Origin: Bacteroidota bacterium
GTDB taxonomy: Bacteria; Bacteroidota; Bacteroidia; Flavobacteriales; Schleiferiaceae
NCBI GenBank assembly: GCA_005786915.1
Contig: SYCM01000077.1
Coordinates: forward strand, 1 to 5,791
DNA: 5,791 nucleotides
Reading direction: 5' to 3'
Both the position numbers and the translations under genes were made by a program. This document shows positions 1 to 5,550 of this stretch, piece by piece (positions within the stretch are counted from its first letter, which is position 1; each line of letters opens with the position of its first letter). The notes under the pieces were generated by a model. It was not told where the DNA came from and made no database searches. It saw nothing but the letters and a program-made list of their open reading frames with translations.

Positions 1-299
1 CGGTTCGTGGCAAAGCCGCGGATCATGGGGCTTCCGCCGCCTTGCTGGCTTTTTTGAATAAACACTTTACCTGAAATGCCGAGCAGGTCGGCGGCCGTCT
101 GCGGCTGAAATTGGGCAATTTGCCGCGGAAGCACCACCGCGACCTGCGCCGGGATGTGTTCTGCGGTTTGCTTCCATCGCGCCGCCGAAATGACGACCTC
201 CCGAAGGTCCAATGTGTCGGGGGTTTGTGTGGGCGCCGCGGTTTGTGCGGCCAAAAATGCGGGAAGGGCCCATCCGGCCCAAATAGATAATTTTTTCAT
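1..299 (-). CDS. TonB-dependent outer-membrane receptor, N-terminal part (runs off left edge)
   Basis: This is the start of a TonB-dependent receptor, a TonB/ExbBD-energised outer-membrane barrel that imports scarce ligands. Only 99 codons are visible. Seen: ATG at 297-299; a signal peptide (MKK, then a hydrophobic stretch, ending FLAAQ at about residue 19); a TonB-box-like segment DLREVVISA (31-39); then the beginning of the plug domain, with TAADLLGISGKVFIQKSQ (69-86) and GGGSPMIRGFATN (87-99). From family knowledge, the VFIQKSQ-GGGSP-IRGF wording resembles the plug of hemoglobin/heme-type receptors of Bacteroidota, so heme or a metal is a plausible ligand, but the specificity-determining loops are outside the window. 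It starts 29 bp after the stop of the upstream gene on the same strand, with an A/T-rich leader and no good promoter in the gap, which suggests co-transcription. The receptor identity is secure; the ligand is inference. Confidence 0.93.
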   Translation of the reverse strand, partial: MKKLSIWAGWALPAFLAAQTAAPTQTPDTLDLREVVISAARWKQTAEHIPAQVAVVLPRQIAQFQPQTAADLLGISGKVFIQKSQQGGGSPMIRGFATN

Positions 300-328
300 T
301 TTCAATGTGTTAAAGAAACGCAAGAGGA

Positions 329-850
329 TCAAGCAGCCGCAAGCCCGTTCGGGGGCTGCGGAAGCATAGCGCTCCATTTTGCTTCTTTACCTTCATTTTG
401 AGGCACTTCCCACGAAGGGGTGCACGCCCACCATGCAATTTTCGTGCTACGGTCTGCGGGGAGTACCGCGTGCCAGTTCGCCCACTGGACCAAGGCGGAG
501 GGAGGCGCTTGCGAATCGTCGATGCGCCGCTTGAACATCTTGCGGCCCAGCTTACTCAAAGCCGTTTCAAAGCTGTCGTCAAAAACCTGAAGAAGTACGA
601 GGCCACCACCTAGCGACTCCGTGTGCATGACGTCGTACATCCGACCGTCAAACCAAAACTCCCCAGATTGGATCTTCAGTGCAGCGTACTCATCAGAAGT
701 CAGCACCCAGCGCTGCAAGGCTTCTCCCGCGGCCACGCGTTGTCCCAGGCTTCGCTTGGCCGTGGTGCAGTTCCAAAAAAAGCCAAGCTCCGCGCCGAGT
801 AGGGCCCAAAGCATGATGGCTAATCCAAAGGTCGCAGTCACGCGGTACAC
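329..850 (-). CDS. Small N-terminally membrane-anchored protein upstream of the TonB receptor, function unknown
   Basis: This 173-residue protein is of unknown function. The start is GTG at 848-850, with an in-frame TGA 24 bp upstream. I prefer it to the ATG at 812-814 (codon 13) because it keeps a complete hydrophobic segment (about residues 4-26), either a signal anchor or an uncleaved signal peptide, and because a -7-like element lies 5 bp upstream. The rest looks extracytoplasmic: a core around GEFWFDGRMYDVMHTES (63-79), LVLLQVFDDSFETALSKL (84-101), a tryptophan-rich part (123-159) and a proline-containing tail (PQPPNGLAAA). I recall similar small proteins, with an 'EF-Y-G-MYDV ... D-ETAL' core, sitting next to TonB-dependent receptors in other Bacteroidota; this is recollection and was not searched. 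With the receptor gene 29 bp downstream, a role in that uptake system is a reasonable inference. GC content is somewhat lower than in the plus-strand genes to the right. Confidence 0.8.
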   Translation of the reverse strand: MYRVTATFGLAIMLWALLGAELGFFWNCTTAKRSLGQRVAAGEALQRWVLTSDEYAALKIQSGEFWFDGRMYDVMHTESLGGGLVLLQVFDDSFETALSKLGRKMFKRRIDDSQAPPSALVQWANWHAVLPADRSTKIAWWACTPSWEVPQNEGKEAKWSAMLPQPPNGLAAA

Positions 851-855
851 AAGGC

Positions 856-863
856 TAAATGTA
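856..863 (-). promoter_or_regulatory. Candidate -7 promoter element for the TonB-receptor operon
   Basis: Read on the minus strand this is TACATTTA, one mismatch from the Bacteroidota -7 consensus TAnnTTTG, ending 5 bp before the GTG start at 850. No clear -33 TTG was found at the usual spacing. The short distance would put transcription initiation at or very near the start codon. The call rests on consensus match and on repetition of the same arrangement at other genes in the window. Confidence 0.35.
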
Positions 864-894
864 GCAGATTTTCAAGTGCTCCGCGCAGAGGTTT

Positions 895-902
895 TACCTT
901 AG
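895..902 (+). promoter_or_regulatory. Candidate -7 promoter element for the T9SS type A cargo gene
   Basis: TACCTTAG matches TAnnTTTG at all but one fixed position and ends 4 bp before the ATG at 907. A T-rich stretch (TTTTC, about 869-873) lies near where a -33 element could be, but it is not a good TTG match. It shares the 56-bp divergent intergenic region with the opposite-strand promoter candidate. Confidence 0.4.
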
Positions 903-906
903 CGTC

Positions 907-1881
907 ATGAAGCACCTGTACTCCCTGTTCCTGGTCGCGTGCGGACTTTTGGTCCACGCGCAAACTCCGATTGCCGTGCTGATGGGCTCCGTCACCGACT
1001 CGTCGGGCGCACCGGTAGCCAATCAGCTGGTCACGGTAACCGCAACCCCCACACCAGGCACGGCCGGCAGCACCTTGAGCCTTACCTACACTACCTCTGC
1101 GTCGGGCTTTTTTGGAGATTCCCTGCAGCTTCCCAGCATTATGGGCACCGTAGTGGTGTCCACACTTAACTGCAACGGGCTTCCAATCAGCAGCACATTC
1201 AACTACAGCCCCAACACCGGCTTTGTCATGACCTGGACCTGCAACTTCGTGCTCTGCTCCGCCGGGGGCGGTGGGGGAGGCGGCGGTACGCCGTTGACGT
1301 GCAACGCCCTTTTTGTGCCGGACTCCAACCAAGTCAATCCTGGCCTCGTGCACCTAGTCAACGCGTGCTCGACCACCTACTCGGGCCCCGCAGCTACCAC
1401 CACCACGGCCTATGCCTGGAGCTTCGGCGACGGCGGAACCGCTACCGGCGCCTACCCCAGCCATTTTTATTCCGCCCCGGGAACCTACGGAGTGTGCGTA
1501 ACTATGGCCTCGACCACGTCCAACGGATTCACCTGCACCGACACCTACTGCGACTCGATCACCATCGACAGCACCGGATTCCTCGTCTTCAAAAACCAAG
1601 CGGGCTGGACCCTTCAAGTGATCGACGCCAGCCAATTGACGAGCATTGAATACCCGGAACTCGCCCTTCACGTGCTTCCCAACCCCGCCGCTCGCGGAAC
1701 GCGCCTTACCTGGGCCAGCAACGCCGCCGTAGAGCGCGTGGAACTGAGCGACCTGCAGGGCCGCGTGCTGTGCACCGGAACCGCGCACCTCGACACCTAC
1801 GGATTGCCCGCCGGCACCTACATTCTGCAGGCCACGACTCCGTGGGGTCCCGTGTCGCAGCGCGTGGTCCTCGTCCCCTAA
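907..1881 (+). CDS. Secreted PKD-domain protein with T9SS type A C-terminal sorting domain
   Basis: A 324-residue exported protein, probably delivered to the cell surface or medium by the type IX secretion system. Seen, in order: a signal peptide ending LLVHAQ (residue 19); a beta-rich N-terminal domain (about 22-117) opening with GSVTDSSGAPVANQ, like carboxypeptidase-regulatory or CNA-B folds; a run of eight glycines (120-127) as a linker; a PKD domain (about 132-222) with the hallmark WSFGDG (171-176) and PSHFYSAPGTYGV (184-196); a short bridge; and a C-terminal domain (about 251-324) with LHVLPNPAARG, the LSDLQGRVL strand and LPAGTYILQ, ending in VLVP. That last block fits the T9SS type A sorting domain (TIGR04183-like), which is known to be recognised by the translocon and removed on secretion. 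No catalytic domain is visible, so a structural, adhesive or binding role is likelier than an enzyme. Several cysteines suggest disulfides. The DUF3445 gene begins 6 bp after its stop. Confidence 0.93.
   Translation: MKHLYSLFLVACGLLVHAQTPIAVLMGSVTDSSGAPVANQLVTVTATPTPGTAGSTLSLTYTTSASGFFGDSLQLPSIMGTVVVSTLNCNGLPISSTFNYSPNTGFVMTWTCNFVLCSAGGGGGGGGTPLTCNALFVPDSNQVNPGLVHLVNACSTTYSGPAATTTTAYAWSFGDGGTATGAYPSHFYSAPGTYGVCVTMASTTSNGFTCTDTYCDSITIDSTGFLVFKNQAGWTLQVIDASQLTSIEYPELALHVLPNPAARGTRLTWASNAAVERVELSDLQGRVLCTGTAHLDTYGLPAGTYILQATTPWGPVSQRVVLVP
1264..1287 (+). repeat. Octaglycine linker tract (G-rich DNA)
   Basis: Eight consecutive glycine codons (residues 120-127 of the PKD/T9SS protein) using mixed GGG, GGC, GGT and GGA codons. 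It separates the N-terminal beta domain from the PKD domain and probably acts as a flexible hinge. The DNA is strongly G-rich on the plus strand, but the mixed codons argue against a slippage-prone simple repeat. Confidence 0.7.
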
Positions 1882-1887
1882 GGCGGA

Positions 1888-2595
1888 ATGAAGTACGTCT
1901 CCGTTCCCTTCGAGGTCAAACCCGACCTCTACCGGTCGGAGGCCCCGCTGCGGTCGGGTGCGCCCGACGCGCAGCTGCTTCGCGAAAAGCGCGCGGAATT
2001 CTCCGGGCCCCTGCGCCCCGACCTGATCGCCCAGGATTCTGGCACCGAAGAGGGCCTTGAACTGCTTGCCGCCGAATTAGGCCTCGCCCCCGCGAGCCTG
2101 GAGGAGCTTGCCCTTCAGTGCCGCGAAGACCTCGCCCTTCTTCACGACGGAGTGCTCCGGGGCATCGCCTTTGCTTTTCCGAGCGGATTTCGGCCCGCCG
2201 CCAACCTCGGTCTCGATTTTGCCGCCGTCCACGCGCCCGTCGCCGACGGCGAAGCGCTGCGCGCCGCGAGCGCAGGCATCACGGCCGCCATGAAGCGCGG
2301 CCACTTTGAGCGCGGCGTCTGGACCCTAAGCTCGCTGGGCACGTTGAGCCAGCATCCGCACTACCCACGGCCGGCAATCCGCTTGGCCGATGAGCTCTTC
2401 TTCCGCACCGAATTTCAAGTGCTCAAGGCCCTCGGCCGCGGGTGGACCGGCTTCAGTGTGCGCGTCGAAATGACGCCGTGGCCCGACCTCGACGCCCCTC
2501 AGCAGCAACGCATTAACGAAAGCCTCGCGAGCATGAGCCCTGCCAGCCGCACCTACAAAAACCTCCACGAGGTGGCGGCGCTTCTGGGCGTTTAG
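1888..2595 (+). CDS. DUF3445 / heme-dependent oxidative N-demethylase alpha-subunit-like protein
   Basis: A 235-residue cytoplasmic protein with no signal peptide or membrane segment. It resembles DUF3445 (PF11927), the family of the alpha subunit of heme-dependent oxidative N-demethylase (HODM). Matching landmarks: QCREDLALL (77-85), corresponding to the family's Q-ED-LL motif; FPSGFRPAANLGLDF (97-111), corresponding to FPS-WRP-K-G; VHAPV (114-118), corresponding to IH-PV; RTEFQVLKAL (173-182), corresponding to the RxE-Q-L motif; and FSVRVEMTPW (189-198), corresponding to the F-IR-Y--PL strand. It is shorter than the roughly 300 residues I expect for the family. HODM alpha is known to be a PAS-like heme protein working with other subunits; no partner subunit gene is visible here, so substrate and activity are open. 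The ATG lies 6 bp after the preceding stop, with a weak purine-rich GGCGGA between, so the two genes are probably co-transcribed. Its TAG shares bases with the stop of the converging gene. Confidence 0.82.
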   Translation: MKYVSVPFEVKPDLYRSEAPLRSGAPDAQLLREKRAEFSGPLRPDLIAQDSGTEEGLELLAAELGLAPASLEELALQCREDLALLHDGVLRGIAFAFPSGFRPAANLGLDFAAVHAPVADGEALRAASAGITAAMKRGHFERGVWTLSSLGTLSQHPHYPRPAIRLADELFFRTEFQVLKALGRGWTGFSVRVEMTPWPDLDAPQQQRINESLASMSPASRTYKNLHEVAALLGV

Positions 2596-4229
2596 CGCAT
2601 CAGGTGCAGCGTCCCCGTCAAGATGACCGGGTCGACCACATTGACGTTTTTGGCTTTGGCCACCACGAAATACACTCCGTCGGGCGCGGGCCGGCCGTTC
2701 ACGTTGCCGTCCCAAAAGTCTTCAGGCCGCGTGCCGGTGGCCACGACGGCCCCGTTGCGGTTGCGAACCTCCCATTCCGCCCAGTCGACCGCCTGGTAGT
2801 TGGGCGCCCACTGGTCGTTTTGCCCGTCGGCGTTGGGCGTAAACACGTTGGGCAATTCCATTCCGGGGCTGCCCAGCACCGTGAAGCAGAGCGTGTCGGC
2901 GCAGCCCTGGTTGGTTTGAAGTCCGACGCAAATGCGGTAGCGAATCTGCGCGGCGCCGTAGGTGTGGCTAAAGCTGAGTTGGGGCGGGCCGCTTCCGCCA
3001 AAACCCCGCACGTCGCGCTGGCCGTCGCCCCAATCGACCCACATCGACGAGCCCGGAGCCAAAATCCACGGCAGCACCGCCGAGTCCAAGCCCACCGTCA
3101 GCGCCAGTGCCGGATTGCCGTAGGGCAAAAGAAGGCTCGTGTCCCGGCCCCAAATTCCGCCCGGAGCGGACCAAAACGCATCGACCACCGGCTGCGGATG
3201 CACGGTAACGCTCGGCAGCGACACCGTCTGCGCCGTGCATCCAGAATCAGACCACACCGTGAGCTTCGCCTGATAGGTCCCCGGATTCGCGTAGCAGTGC
3301 GTGGGGTCCTTGGCCGTATCGGTCGTGCCGTCGCCAAAATCCCACAAGCGGGCCACCAATTGGCCGCTGGACACGCTGCTGACGTCGTGCCAGGTCGCAC
3401 AAAACGGATCGCATCCGCTGGTGCGGTTCACCCAGGCCAGCGGCATGGGGGTTGGATTGGGAATCAGCCAGGCTGTTTTGGTGGCCGTGCAGGAGTACGT
3501 AAACGAAACATCATCGAGGCCAAAGTCGTTGCCTGATCCCGCAGTAATTACACCCTGAAGCGCCAGGGTACACACTCCGTTGGCCGGCGCCGTAAACGTC
3601 TGCGTCCGCAAGCTCCACTGGCCAACCGCGCTGGGCGCCGATTGCGCCACGCCCACCTGCACGCCATTTAGCATCACGCGTAGGCTGCCTGCGGGGAGCG
3701 CCAGGCTCAGCACCCAGTAGGACATAGTCACAGTCGATCCCGCGGGAAACGTGAGGGTCTGCTGCCAAATCGTGCGGTTGGGAAGCACGCTTCCGTTGAC
3801 GATCATGTAGTTACCCGTCCCGGTGGTGTGGTCGCCCCACGTGCCAAAGTTGGGGTGAACCGCATTGGGGTTGGGGCCCACAGCGTAGGTGCCCTCATTC
3901 CAAATGCTCGTGGGGTTGAAGCTGTATTGGGTGGTAAAACCGGTGTTGCCCGCGCTAAAGTTCCCGTTCACGGCGGACTGGCTTCCGCTCGACAGCATGT
4001 TCAGCGCCACCGAACTTGCCGGCGAGGTGACCTGAGCGCGCGTGGTCGCACAGGTGTCGCAGGAGAACCGCGCTGCGGGGGTCCACTGAAAAGGTCCGCC
4101 GCCCACCGCCTGAAGGGTAACGCTGTCTCCAACGCATGCGTACAGGCTGTCGTTGACCACGTTGACCGTGCACTGGGCGCGCAGGGTCCAAGATCCCGCT
4201 ACTAATACTGCCGCTATGAGAAAACGCAT
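2592..4229 (-). CDS. Secreted PKD-domain protein with T9SS type B (gliding-motility-type) C-terminal domain
   Basis: A 545-residue surface or secreted protein. The start chosen is the ATG at 4227-4229, because it gives a clean signal peptide (MRFLIAAVLVAG...LRAQ, about 19 residues) and has a -7-like element 3 bp upstream; the open frame extends to 4415, but that extension is arginine- and proline-rich and unlike a leader. In order: an N-terminal Ig-like segment (20-80) with ACVGDSVTL and SCDTC; a jelly-roll or carbohydrate-binding-like domain (about 87-247) with NGNFSAGNTGFTT, a conserved-looking NYMIVNGS (140-147) and GNDFGLDDVSF (233-243); a PKD domain (about 268-345) with LWDFGDGTTD (295-304) and HCYANPGTY (311-319); a second PKD-like repeat (about 350-452) with WVDWGDGQ (397-404); and a C-terminal domain (458-545) starting ELPNVFTPNADGQND, the signature of the gliding-motility-associated/CHU_C T9SS sorting domain (TIGR04131-like). 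No catalytic domain is visible; an adhesin or cell-surface binding role is inferred. Confidence 0.93.
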   Translation of the reverse strand: MRFLIAAVLVAGSWTLRAQCTVNVVNDSLYACVGDSVTLQAVGGGPFQWTPAARFSCDTCATTRAQVTSPASSVALNMLSSGSQSAVNGNFSAGNTGFTTQYSFNPTSIWNEGTYAVGPNPNAVHPNFGTWGDHTTGTGNYMIVNGSVLPNRTIWQQTLTFPAGSTVTMSYWVLSLALPAGSLRVMLNGVQVGVAQSAPSAVGQWSLRTQTFTAPANGVCTLALQGVITAGSGNDFGLDDVSFTYSCTATKTAWLIPNPTPMPLAWVNRTSGCDPFCATWHDVSSVSSGQLVARLWDFGDGTTDTAKDPTHCYANPGTYQAKLTVWSDSGCTAQTVSLPSVTVHPQPVVDAFWSAPGGIWGRDTSLLLPYGNPALALTVGLDSAVLPWILAPGSSMWVDWGDGQRDVRGFGGSGPPQLSFSHTYGAAQIRYRICVGLQTNQGCADTLCFTVLGSPGMELPNVFTPNADGQNDQWAPNYQAVDWAEWEVRNRNGAVVATGTRPEDFWDGNVNGRPAPDGVYFVVAKAKNVNVVDPVILTGTLHLMR

Positions 4230-4232
4230 GCC

Positions 4233-4240
4233 TAAAGTTC
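4233..4240 (-). promoter_or_regulatory. Weak candidate -7 element for the T9SS type B cargo gene
   Basis: Read on the minus strand this is GAACTTTA, which keeps four of the six fixed bases of TAnnTTTG, 3 bp before the ATG. No -33 TTG is evident at normal spacing. It counts mainly because the position relative to the start matches the better examples at 895-902 and 4806-4813. Confidence 0.25.
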
Positions 4241-4263
4241 GGCAATAATTTGCCTCGTGAGGC
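4241..4263 (-). repeat. Two overlapping small inverted repeats upstream of the T9SS type B gene
   Basis: On the minus strand GCCTCACGAGGC (4263-4252) is followed by GGCAAATTATTGCC (4254-4241). Each is a perfect dyad (GCCT/AGGC with a 4-base centre extendable to 5 bp; GGCAA/TTGCC with a 4-base centre) and they share GGC at 4252-4254, so both could not form as RNA hairpins at once. There is no T-run, so an intrinsic terminator for the upstream gene is unlikely. The position directly behind the candidate -7 element would suit an operator. Stems of 5 bp can arise by chance. Confidence 0.3.
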
Positions 4264-4315
4264 CGCGGTTCGCCTGATGCGTATCGGCACCGCGCAGCCG
4301 ACGGACTAATGTGCG

Positions 4316-4801
4316 TTAGCGATCGCCTTCCACCACGCCTTTGAGGGCGGGGCGCAGGCGTTCGTTGGCCACCCTCCCCTCGAGCACCGCCTTGCGCACT
4401 CCATCTTGGGCGCATCCCTTGCGCTCGTAGTCGGCCGCCACTTCTTCGTACTTAAATGAAGTTAACGCAACCAACTTAGTCAGCTCTATATAAAATAACT
4501 GAGGATCTGAAACAGCCGCCCCTTGGGTCCGATACACTTGGGGCTCGAATTGCCCGTAGTACCACTCGGGTTGGGCGCACGCTATTACTCCTTCCAAGTT
4601 GAGCGCTTCGCGGTAGATTTTCTTCCAAGACGACGCATACCCACCTTTTGGAACCTCCCGAGACAGCAACTTTAGGTGTAGTTCGCTAAGCATCGTCTGG
4701 TGCGACTGCAGTTTTTGCGCCGCAGTTTCGCTGCTGAAGTAGCTTTGAGCTAAAAGGGAGCTCGACCAAAGTGCAATCAAGGGTAGTAGAAGGTTGCGCA
4801 T
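4316..4801 (-). CDS. Orphan exported protein, function unknown
   Basis: A 161-residue protein I do not recognise. Seen: a signal peptide (MRNLLLPLIALWSSSLLAQ, cleavage near 19); then a mostly helical-looking mature part, with charged amphipathic stretches at about 22-50 (SSETAAQKLQSHQTMLSEL) and 100-128 (QLFYIELTKLVALTSFKYEE), an aromatic patch PEWYYGQFEP (78-87), and two cysteines (75 and 130) that could form one disulfide. No lipobox and no T9SS sorting domain are present, so it is probably periplasmic. The ATG at 4799-4801 is supported by an exact -7 promoter match 4 bp upstream. GC is lower than in its neighbours: about one third within 4441-4500, against well above 60% in the flanking genes. 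The 86-bp gap to the next gene downstream has that gene's own candidate promoter, so co-transcription is possible but not required. Confidence 0.78.
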   Translation of the reverse strand: MRNLLLPLIALWSSSLLAQSYFSSETAAQKLQSHQTMLSELHLKLLSREVPKGGYASSWKKIYREALNLEGVIACAQPEWYYGQFEPQVYRTQGAAVSDPQLFYIELTKLVALTSFKYEEVAADYERKGCAQDGVRKAVLEGRVANERLRPALKGVVEGDR

Positions 4802-4805
4802 TATC

Positions 4806-4813
4806 CAAAATTA
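4806..4813 (-). promoter_or_regulatory. -7 promoter element of the orphan exported protein gene (exact consensus match)
   Basis: Read on the minus strand this is TAATTTTG, an exact match to the Bacteroidota -7 consensus TAnnTTTG, ending 4 bp before the ATG at 4801. A GTTTA about 20 bp upstream is a possible degenerate -33 element. This is the best-supported promoter in the window. The divergent gene at 4843 has no comparably good element in the 41-bp gap. Confidence 0.55.
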
Positions 4814-4842
4814 CGAGCAAATCGCTCCATAAACGACATTAA

Positions 4843-5550
4843 ATGACTAATTACCATTGTTCGTTCGCAAGTTCTTGGGTCTCTTACACTTACTCATCAC
4901 TCGCGTACGCTGAAAACACCCCCCTCGCACGCAAAATGTCCGTCTACATGAAGGACCACTTCCGGTTTTTTGGCGTTCCCAAGCCCCTGCGTGCCGAAAT
5001 TCAGCGCCTCCATTGGGCAGACCGGCCGCGAAAATCCCTCGCCGTGGAGGCCGTGGACACCCTCTGGGCTTTACCCGAGCGCGAAGCCCAGTACGTCGCG
5101 TGCGACCTCGTCAAATCTGAGGCGAAGTACTGGTCCCCAGAAGAAGCTATGCCCGCCCTCGAGCGGTGGATCACTACCCAAAGTTGGTGGGACAGCGTGG
5201 ACACGCTGGCGGTGCACGGCGTGGGAACGCTCCTGAAGCGCCATCCCGACGCCGTTTGGCCGAGCGTTCGCAGCTGGATTTACGCTGAAAACCTCTGGTT
5301 AAATCGAGCGGCCATGATTTGCCAACTAGGATTCCGCGCCCAAACCCGCACCGAATGGCTTGACGAGGCCCTCGGTGCCCATACCAATTCGGCGGAATTC
5401 TTCCACCGCAAGGCCATTGGCTGGGCCCTCCGCGACTACGGAAAAACCAACCCGCGGTGGGTTCAGCAGTGGGTCGACGCCCACCCCGAGCTGAGCGGAC
5501 TTAGCCGGCGTGAGGCGCTGCGGCTTCTCGGTAGCCGCGAAGGAGCATGA
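4843..5550 (+). CDS. alkD: DNA alkylation repair protein, AlkD-type DNA glycosylase
   Basis: A 235-residue cytoplasmic DNA glycosylase of the AlkD (HEAT-like repeat) family, which excises N3- and N7-alkylated purines as the first step of base excision repair. Family landmarks: MSVYMKDHFRFFGVPKP (32-48), the usual 'M-YMK--F-F-G---P' opening; TQSWWDSVD (112-120); LWLNRAAMICQL (151-162); EFFHRKAIGWALRDYGKTNPRWV (185-207), ending with LSGLSRREALR. From knowledge of Bacillus cereus AlkD, the active-site residues Trp109, Asp113, Arg148 and Trp187 correspond, with one constant offset of 7, to W116, D120, R155 and W194 here, so all four are present and an active enzyme is expected. Length is typical. 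The start is the first ATG after an in-frame TAA directly upstream; the first 20 or so residues are poorly conserved-looking, so the true start is less certain than the rest. The 3' end overlaps the converging gene by 50 bp. Confidence 0.93.
   Translation: MTNYHCSFASSWVSYTYSSLAYAENTPLARKMSVYMKDHFRFFGVPKPLRAEIQRLHWADRPRKSLAVEAVDTLWALPEREAQYVACDLVKSEAKYWSPEEAMPALERWITTQSWWDSVDTLAVHGVGTLLKRHPDAVWPSVRSWIYAENLWLNRAAMICQLGFRAQTRTEWLDEALGAHTNSAEFFHRKAIGWALRDYGKTNPRWVQQWVDAHPELSGLSRREALRLLGSREGA

Noticed and set aside
300..328. Search for a separate promoter or terminator between the 173-residue gene and the TonB receptor gene
   Set aside because: The 29-bp A/T-rich spacer has no good TAnnTTTG match and no stem-loop with a T-run.
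1264..1287. Glycine tract considered as a phase-variable repeat or strong G-quadruplex
   Set aside because: Codons are mixed, the longest G-run is five bases, and only two of the runs exceed three, so neither slippage switching nor a stable four-tract quadruplex is well supported. A flexible linker explains it.
838..1788. Two minus-strand open frames (838-1353 and 1354-1788) opposite the T9SS type A gene
   Set aside because: Composition is glycine-, alanine- and arginine-rich with no domain, and they mirror a convincing plus-strand gene.
869..2425. A shared 12-base word (TTTCAAGTGCTC) near 870-881 and 2413-2425
   Set aside because: About one such 12-base match is expected by chance in a window this size, and the two sites have unrelated contexts.
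2604..3536. Long plus-strand open frame of 310 codons opposite the T9SS type B gene
   Set aside because: It is arginine- and histidine-rich with no recognisable domain, and lies wholly opposite a gene with a signal peptide, PKD domain and sorting domain. High GC makes such antisense frames common.
4319..4326. Perfect 8-bp palindrome GCGATCGC
   Set aside because: It lies inside the coding end of the orphan gene, occurs once, and looks like a chance palindrome in GC-rich DNA.
4230..4415. N-terminal extension of the type B cargo gene from 4229 up to 4415
   Set aside because: The extension overlaps the end of the upstream gene, is arginine- and proline-rich, and would bury the clear signal peptide that begins at 4229.
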